A DNA stretch of 64,000 nucleotides from Blasia pusilla. Lineage: Eukaryota; Marchantiophyta; Marchantiopsida; Blasiales. Shown here one piece after another: positions 58,375 to 64,000 of this stretch. The translations under genes and the position numbers were made by a program. The stretch is taken from assembly GCA_050084515.1 (NCBI GenBank), contig CM114273.1, forward strand, positions 40,176,001 through 40,240,000, written 5' to 3'. The notes under the pieces were generated by a model. That model was given only the letters and a program-made list of their open reading frames with translations. It was not told the origin of the DNA and ran no database searches. Every line of letters starts with the position of its first letter. Position 1 is the first letter of the stretch.

Positions 58375-60200
58375 AGAAGCAGATCGATGTGGTCTCTCAC
58401 ATGGAGACCCTCGAAACCTTGCACCACTCCGGGTAAACCCTCCAGAGCTACTCTCACGTCCACTACCTCGCCTCTCAAAATCGCGAAAGGACGCCGTGAT
58501 GGCCCTCGTGCCCCTCTCACACGATCACTCTCAATCTTGTGAGTAATCCCTCAATAACTTAAACTAAACATGCGACACTCAATCTACACTCTCTCACTGA
58601 GACATGTGTTGTGCGGCAAGAAGCAGCGTGGTGCGGCAAATCAACCGATCTATCGTCTCATCGACAAATCATCCTCAACTCTGGACATCCCGCACATGTC
58701 TATGTCCCCTTAACCCATACATCATTGATGCTACTAGCGTCAACACCAAACCCAATATCCCAAATAACTTCCCAATATGCGGAAATCCCTCACACGTGCA
58801 GGGTAAGAGACCATAATGGGTAACATGACAATAATGTCGATATCACTCCTCGGCAACTGCAAATCTCGACCCTTACTTGGTCGTGAAGACAACTCCTCCA
58901 ATCAGCAAGTCGTACTCCTCTCGATTGACGCTGCTCAAACCTTCTTGATGTGCGGTGCAAGTCCAGCGATCTGGTGCGGCACTACCGGCACAGAACGGCT
59001 ACAAACGACACGACACTCGACGGCATACCCACCTCAATTGGAAATTCACATGCTCTGCACCTTAGTGAAGGAGTGGCTCCACGATCGAGACAGTGCAATG
59101 CGTCCACATACGGCACGGCGCGGCAATCGGCGGCGTGTTGCGGCTACGGGCATCACGACACGGTACTTGATCATCGTCGAGCGGCTACCAATCCCAACAT
59201 ATCAACATGAAATGAAAACTCAGACACCATAATCCGAGGTCACCTGCCATCATTGGTTGATGACAAAACTTTGATGACGATGGCGGCCAAACCAAAGTAC
59301 GTGGTGGCGGCGTAAGTCAAAGAATCAACGGTGGTCGTGGAAGACCCTTCACTCCGTAATGGCGGCAATGGCAACCAAAGGATGGACAACGGCCAAATGC
59401 GGCTCTAAGCAGAGCTAGACAATGGCAACGGCCGACAGACGATGGTTGAAAGTGGACGGTGATGGTTGACGGTTGATAGTGACGACGGACCGTTGATGGC
59501 GACGTTTGACTATCGACGGTGACCGTTGACCGTTAACGGCGGACCGTTGATGGTGACGGTTGAACGTTGACAACAGACCGTTGACCATTGATTGTTGACA
59601 ACAGACCGTTGATGGTGACTATGACACCGACAGCCGCTGCTGGCGTGGCGGCTGGTTTAGGGTTTAAACAATTTAACCCTAAAAATCGCCTAGTAATGGC
59701 AGTTTTGCAAGATTGACCATAACGTTTTGTTCGCAACTTGAAATTGCGCACCGTTTGTTGCATAGTGTGAAAAGCTTCATGATCTACAAGAGCGTCAAAA
59801 CATATTTGGAATTGGACATTCAAGTAAAAATTGAAAAGGACTGTCGTAAAGCTAAATGTCTCTTTCTCCTATACATAATTCGGCAGCGCTTCCGTGCTGA
59901 TTTCTCCCAAAGAAAATGTAGAACATGTGAGAACACAAATCAGCAGGCTACATGGTGAGAGCACCGGCATGGGGCAACCCGCTACCATAATCAATCCCTA
60001 TAAAAAATTGGGCAGCGCTTCTGTGCACCACTCTTCCACACGAAAAATCGGCAAAGGAAACATCACAAGTAAGCGGCTCTTGCTCCGGTGAGCACTCCCA
60101 TGAACCGATGAACGCGGAATACGATCCCCAACCACAAGACCAGCGAGTGACCAGCGAGGTCCCCCATGAAGCTCTCTCACTCACTCATTCTCTCTTTGTA
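58375..60200 (-). other. Untranslated leader of copy A
   Basis: A 1.8-kb non-coding stretch lies between Gag and the 5' LTR. It partly matches the copy C leader. It contains a degenerate GTTGA-rich minisatellite at 59,440-59,620. The part nearest the LTR (59,900-60,200) matches 26,330-26,560 of copy C and may include the true LTR end and the primer site, which I could not place. Confidence 0.6.
59440..59620. repeat. Degenerate GACCGTTGA/GATGGTGAC minisatellite
   Basis: Variants such as GACCGTTGATGG, GACCGTTGACCG, GTTGACAACAGACCGTTGA and GATGGTGACGGTTGA follow one another with 9-30-base periods. CAACAGACCGTTGA occurs twice. It lies in the transposon leader and is not evident in copy C. Confidence 0.8.
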
Positions 60201-60719
60201 AAATAAGATCAAATCTCTCTCTCAACACTATAGTTCTCATATGTGTGCATTCTCACATATGTCTCTCAATGTCAAACCAAACCCACTCTCCTAATGAGAG
60301 GCTTGGGTTACACACACAAGGCAAGCAAGACCATAACTCCGCCGCCTCATGCCAAGAGGTTCAACAAAGAGAGAATGAGCTCTCAAGCTCTCTCTCCTTG
60401 AGGTATACCCCTCCCCTCTCCCAAGCTCTCTCCATGGTAACCTATGCTCCCAAGTCACCTCCTTGGCTCTTGACCTGATGTAGGAGGTCAAGGGTCACTT
60501 ACCAAAAATAAAAAGTTGATAATATACTCAAAATGGTTATTACGTAAAATAGTAAGTTCTTCAATATGGCTCCAAATGAGCGGAAACGAAGGGGAAACCT
60601 GCTCTCTCAAGTTTCCCGGGGCCTAAGCAGGTCATCCTCGACCTACTGAGCCCATTCTCCACTACTCACGAGGGTGCTCTACTAGATCTCACCCATCTAT
60701 CCTAAACGACTTGACAATT
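60201..60719 (-). repeat. 5' LTR of copy A
   Basis: It matches the 3' LTR at 51,707-52,197. On the minus strand it starts TGTCAAGTCGTTTAGG. The roughly 100-bp unit that flanks the 3' LTR is absent here. Sequence to the right is not transposon-like, so 60,719 is taken as the element's outer edge. Confidence 0.85.
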
Positions 60720-60781
60720 CGTAGAATAGTGAAAATTTGACTAGTCATGTTCTCGGATTAGCATCATGTAATATTTATTCT

Positions 60782-61111
60782 CTTACAATGAAAGGCATTT
60801 TCTTATTAGCCAAGTGAAATATGTGAAGCATGAAATCTCTCGATTTCAAAAACTTTGGATTCGATTGAGGGGCCGCAATAAGAGTTCTAGAAAGAATTAT
60901 GGATTTCGGAATTGATCCAACCCGACCTCTATATGCATCATGTTGCTCTTTTTTGCGTTTACAACTAGTTGGTGCTCGTGAAATGATACATGTGTTACAT
61001 GCACACATGTATAATTTTGATTTACCCATCTTAAATATACAATTGAGTTCAAACGGTCTTATTGGTTTAGATAAAGTGATTTTATTGGTTAAAAAGGACA
61101 TGGATCAATAG
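60782..61111 (+). pseudogene. Decayed coding fragment, identity uncertain
   Basis: A plus-strand frame reads MKGIFLLAK, a stop, MKSLDFKNFGFD, a stop, then GAAIRVLERIMDFGIDPTRP and LYASCCSFLRLQLVGAREMI, ending at a stop at 61,109. GFD followed by IDPTRPLYASC and a later helix faintly recalls mTERF organelle transcription-factor repeats, which often carry a GVDPSSP-like turn. The match is too short to claim. No start with clear context and no introns could be assigned. It could equally be chance in a region with few stops. Confidence 0.25.
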
Positions 61112-62126
61112 AAGATTTCAAAATTAAGAGGCACCCTCCAACAATAGTAGAGATTACTAGTAAAGATTTTGAGAAACATTGTTGTTGCTTTTTAAGAGGG
61201 ACTCTCTCTTATATGAAACCTTTCAAACTTGTGCACATGCCTTACAGGTGTGACGTCCTAGCTAACTCCGAACGAAGTGCTGGACACGCCCTAGTGTGGC
61301 GAAACGGGCCTTTAACACCCACGAGTGGGTGGAGGGGAGCTTACCTTACTAAGCTAAAAATGACACAATTGCTTTCGTTTTTCCTTTGGAGAACTGTAGT
61401 TTAGTGCTCTACGACAACCATCGCCAAAGAATCGGTTCCATGGTAGGTCCCCCTCGACGCGCTCAGCTTGGATTCTCGTTCGCGAACCTACCCCTTCCGT
61501 CCACGATCTCAAAACCACGTAATGTCACCACGTACCGTGTCTTCTTATCAAACCATGGAGAGAAAAACACGCGAGAAAACTCCAAAGGGAAAAGGAGGAG
61601 GAGCGAATTCTACGAACCGCCAATGCATCAAAGCTTTTTTGTCCGTGTCCGTGTGTATATACACAGTAGCCTAGAGCTTTTTGAAAAGATAGGGGTGGTG
61701 AGGGGCGGCAAGCCTAATTCGCTATTTGCCACTTGGACGCTACACAAAAGACGTCAGTGATGGTTCCGTGAGTCGATTTCCTATCCGTGAGTTTTCTGTT
61801 AGATCTCTTGGTGGATGAGGCAACTGGTTTTCGTGTGCCTATTAGATACGGGAAAACACCTATCGATACTGGAGAAAAGAGAAGAGTTCGAATCCGTCGG
61901 GTGATTCTCTACTCCAACCGTTGAACACCTCCGGCCACTGATCCCCGATCTTTCTCTCAATGTCAGCTCGAAACTTATATCTGTGGTCAACGGGAGTCCT
62001 TCCGGAGGATGTGTAAATATGTACGAGGGGCCGCAAAGAGATCAGTCCGACACATGAGTTAACTGCCCCATGGGTACTCTATGGTATTCTATTCGCAAAG
62101 TAACGTCCTCCGGCTTCTTTACATTT

Positions 62127-62323
62127 GATTCTCTAGGATTCAGAGCTAGATGGGCTTGTCGATGTTCATGTGGTTTCTTCCTTTCGCTTTCCTGTGGATG
62201 CTGAGGTTCCATTCTCTATAGCTGATTCTCTAGGATTCAAAGCTAGATCGAACTGTCGACGTTCTTATGGTTTCTTCCCTTTTCTTTTCTGTGGATGCCG
62301 AAGTTACGTTCTACATTCCTGCT
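62127..62323. repeat. Tandem duplication, two units of 97 and 100 bp
   Basis: Both units begin GATTCTCTAGGATTCA and contain TGTGGATGC. A third start (GATTCTCG) follows at 62,324 and then diverges. Differences are scattered, so the duplication is not recent. Confidence 0.9.
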
Positions 62324-62452
62324 GATTCTCGAACGGGGTCAATAAATCCGAACAAGCAAGGAAGTATTCTGTGATTTGTTGTTGGGGAAAAGGAACACTA
62401 GTGAGGGCATGACCGGTGCGTATACCGCGTAGAAGGTTGGGAGATGTACCGA

Positions 62453-62660
62453 GTCATGAAGGAAAGTCGTTTCGAGGAAAGAAGAAAAACGGGCGATGGA
62501 ATCCACGCTGAGAACATCATTGCAGTTCTAATATCGGCGGAACGAGTCATGAACTAACGGCGTTTCAAGGAAAAGCAAGAAAATACAAATGTACGCCGGC
62601 GATGGAATCCACGCTATGAAAGTGGTTCTGTTTCGAATATCGGTGAAATCACCGGATCTC
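62453..62660. repeat. Tandem duplication, about 100-bp unit
   Basis: GTCATGAA, a purine-rich GGAAA stretch, GGCGATGGAATCCACGCT and AATATCGG occur twice in the same order, the first from about 62,453 and the second from about 62,548. Confidence 0.85.
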
Positions 62661-63855
62661 TGTCCGTATGTCTTTCTGACAGCAGTTCGAAAAGACCACC
62701 TAAACCCAAACCGGGCTTTCCGAAGGTTGGAGTTTCGTATGTTCGTGGGAAATTGCACTTACCCGTGCATTCTAGTTAGTTTTAATTTTAGTAATTCTGA
62801 TGAGAAGTGGTGTGGGACTGCCTGCCGTGGATATTTGGATTAGCGGCGGCCTCGCATTAAACGTAAGGAGAAGAAATTAATGAGAAATATCCTTCCATTA
62901 TTCCACAGCATTAGCCACAGACGAGAGCGCACGTTGAGGGCACCTTTCCCGGTATCGTGTATCGTCTTCTCACTCGAGGTTTGGCAGCCCCAGCCTGCAC
63001 GGATGTCGGGAATATCCGCGCCCATAGATGACTTGGCAGCTGTTGCGATTGGCACGTAATCTCTCTCTTTCTTTTTTTCTCGGAATTGAGTGTACTGACT
63101 CCTGTTATTAGAACATTGTATTGAAGGACAACTTTTTCTTAAAAAAGTCGGGATTAATTACCGTGAAAGCTATTTCTCCCAGTGCGTGCGGGAGTCACCA
63201 GGGTTCGGGGAGTTTTTTCGTGGGACCCGGTACTTTGCCGGGAATTTCCAGTCAGAAACAGTAATCCCGGTTTTGGAACCGGTTTCCAGATACTAAATAC
63301 AAAGGACATGCTCGAATCCAATCGGTTTTTCGTAGGCAGTTTTAAAATCAGTCGATAATTCTCGAATTTTACCGGCTAGCTTTACTCGTAACCCCGGATC
63401 TCCCCCATCATTGTGCGGGACATGCATGCTCCACCCGACCCACTGTTTTGCTGAAAGGTGGGTTTCTTTCTTTTTGTCCACGCACACGGTGTGATTGCCC
63501 CGAGGATACCCTATAAGAACACCACACTCGGTGGCGGAGTCACCGACCTGGTACCGTTACCGACCTATTATTTGTCCTGCGAACGATCGGAACAACATCC
63601 TCACCGCCGCCACTCGGATCCGTTGATAAATTGCAGTTTCAATTCGCAATTAAGGACGGAGTGGAAGTAAACTGGACTAACCGCAAGCAAGTCTATTCGG
63701 CATGGATGCCACCACAGCGTCGGTGTAGAAAGGGTCTGTCCGTCGCGTGTACATGGGAGGTGTGATGATTTCTGTCCGTCCTCATAACCTTGGGGCCAAA
63801 ACGGGGGCCCGCCACCCGCCACCTGCTTGAGAGGATGTATGAGTAAATGCCTAGT

Positions 63856-63893
63856 GCGGCGCGCGAGGAGACGCGAAGCGAAACGCGCGCCGC
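63856..63893. repeat. GC-only inverted repeat, 10-bp arms
   Basis: The arms GCGGCGCGCG (63,856-63,865) and CGCGCGCCGC (63,884-63,893) flank an 18-base spacer. It could form a stable hairpin in single strands or RNA. There is no T-run after it and no other sign of a function. Confidence 0.85.
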
Positions 63894-64000
63894 CAGTCAC
63901 TTAAATTGGCACCCCGCTGCTACCGAAATGATCCTCCTTGCGTGTCAAATTAAGAGGTATAATTGACGTACAGAAATACCCCTTCTTTTATTTAGCAGTG

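Larger units (their letters stand above)
51590..60719 (-). mobile_element. Copy A: most complete family-1 gypsy element
   Basis: This is a 9.1-kb minus-strand element. Its 5' LTR (60,201-60,719) and 3' LTR (51,707-52,197) match each other closely. Between them, in element order, are a long leader, Gag with two zinc knuckles, protease, the post-protease domain, a cut-down methyltransferase, reverse transcriptase with an intact YIDD, RNase H, integrase and a PHD finger. Gag and PHD have very few lesions, so it is younger than copies B, D and E. Deletions removed the methyltransferase core and the integrase zinc-binding region, and a telomere-like repeat disrupts the RNase H-integrase linker. 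Confidence 0.92.
61112..64000. other. Non-repetitive, CpG-richer flank with no assigned gene
   Basis: Base composition shifts here: CpG dinucleotides are common and AT runs are short compared with the rest of the window. Several 60-125-codon frames exist on both strands (for example 61,386-61,760 plus) but none has a recognisable motif. No similarity to the gypsy, LTR or hAT families was seen. The region may be promoter or 5' sequence of a host gene lying beyond the right edge. Confidence 0.4.

Noticed and set aside
61213-61760. Plus-strand frames of 63 and 124 codons as host exons
   Set aside because: No splice signals could be paired and no domain was recognised; left unassigned.

Overview
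The window is plant-type nuclear DNA dominated by old, nested transposable elements. I found no intact host protein gene, rRNA, tRNA or CRISPR array. The plant-lineage assignment rests on Ty3/gypsy polyprotein remnants, solo LTRs with TG...CA ends and 5-bp target duplications, a hAT-like short element with an 8-bp duplication, and a short TTTAGGG-type telomere repeat. I cannot name the species. I lean toward an early-diverging land plant or streptophyte alga, because the main retrotransposon carries a cytosine methyltransferase and a PHD finger, which is not how common flowering-plant gypsy elements are built.

The central story is one retrotransposon family (family 1), present as several broken copies. 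Assembled across copies, the order is Gag, zinc knuckles, aspartic protease, an unnamed conserved domain, a C5 cytosine DNA methyltransferase, reverse transcriptase, RNase H, integrase, a PHD finger, then the LTR. Most of the best-preserved parts are in copy A (51.6-60.7 kb) and copy C (17.1-27.1 kb), both on the minus strand. Further pieces lie at 0.5-5.6 kb (+), 7.7-10.7 kb (-), 16.0-17.0 kb (-), 27.1-27.4 kb (-), 34.8-36.3 kb (+), 36.9-37.4 kb (-) and 49.8-50.3 kb (-). A diverged relative (family 2, 10.75-16.0 kb, -) has lost everything from the methyltransferase core to the integrase.

Layout: 0-5.6 kb is a plus-strand gag-protease relic split by a minus-strand fragment of a different gypsy element whose integrase is rearranged. 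7.7-27.4 kb is an onion of same-family insertions, interrupted by two solo LTRs of one family in opposite orientation (9.26-10.58 and 18.29-19.51 kb) and a third insertion (13.3-14.4 kb). 27.4-49 kb is AT-rich and mostly featureless. It holds a degenerate solo LTR, GC-rich hAT-like short elements, a repeat present in inverted orientation at 31.6 and 45.1 kb, and two arrays of roughly 170-180-bp tandem repeats, also inverted relative to each other. 51.6-60.7 kb is copy A. 60.7-64 kb has no recognisable transposon, more CpG, and two local tandem duplications; it may be flanking host sequence.

Every polyprotein copy carries stops or frameshifts, so none is autonomous. All coding calls are relics read from protein motifs by eye; boundaries are usually good to tens of bases, except where target duplications fix them.
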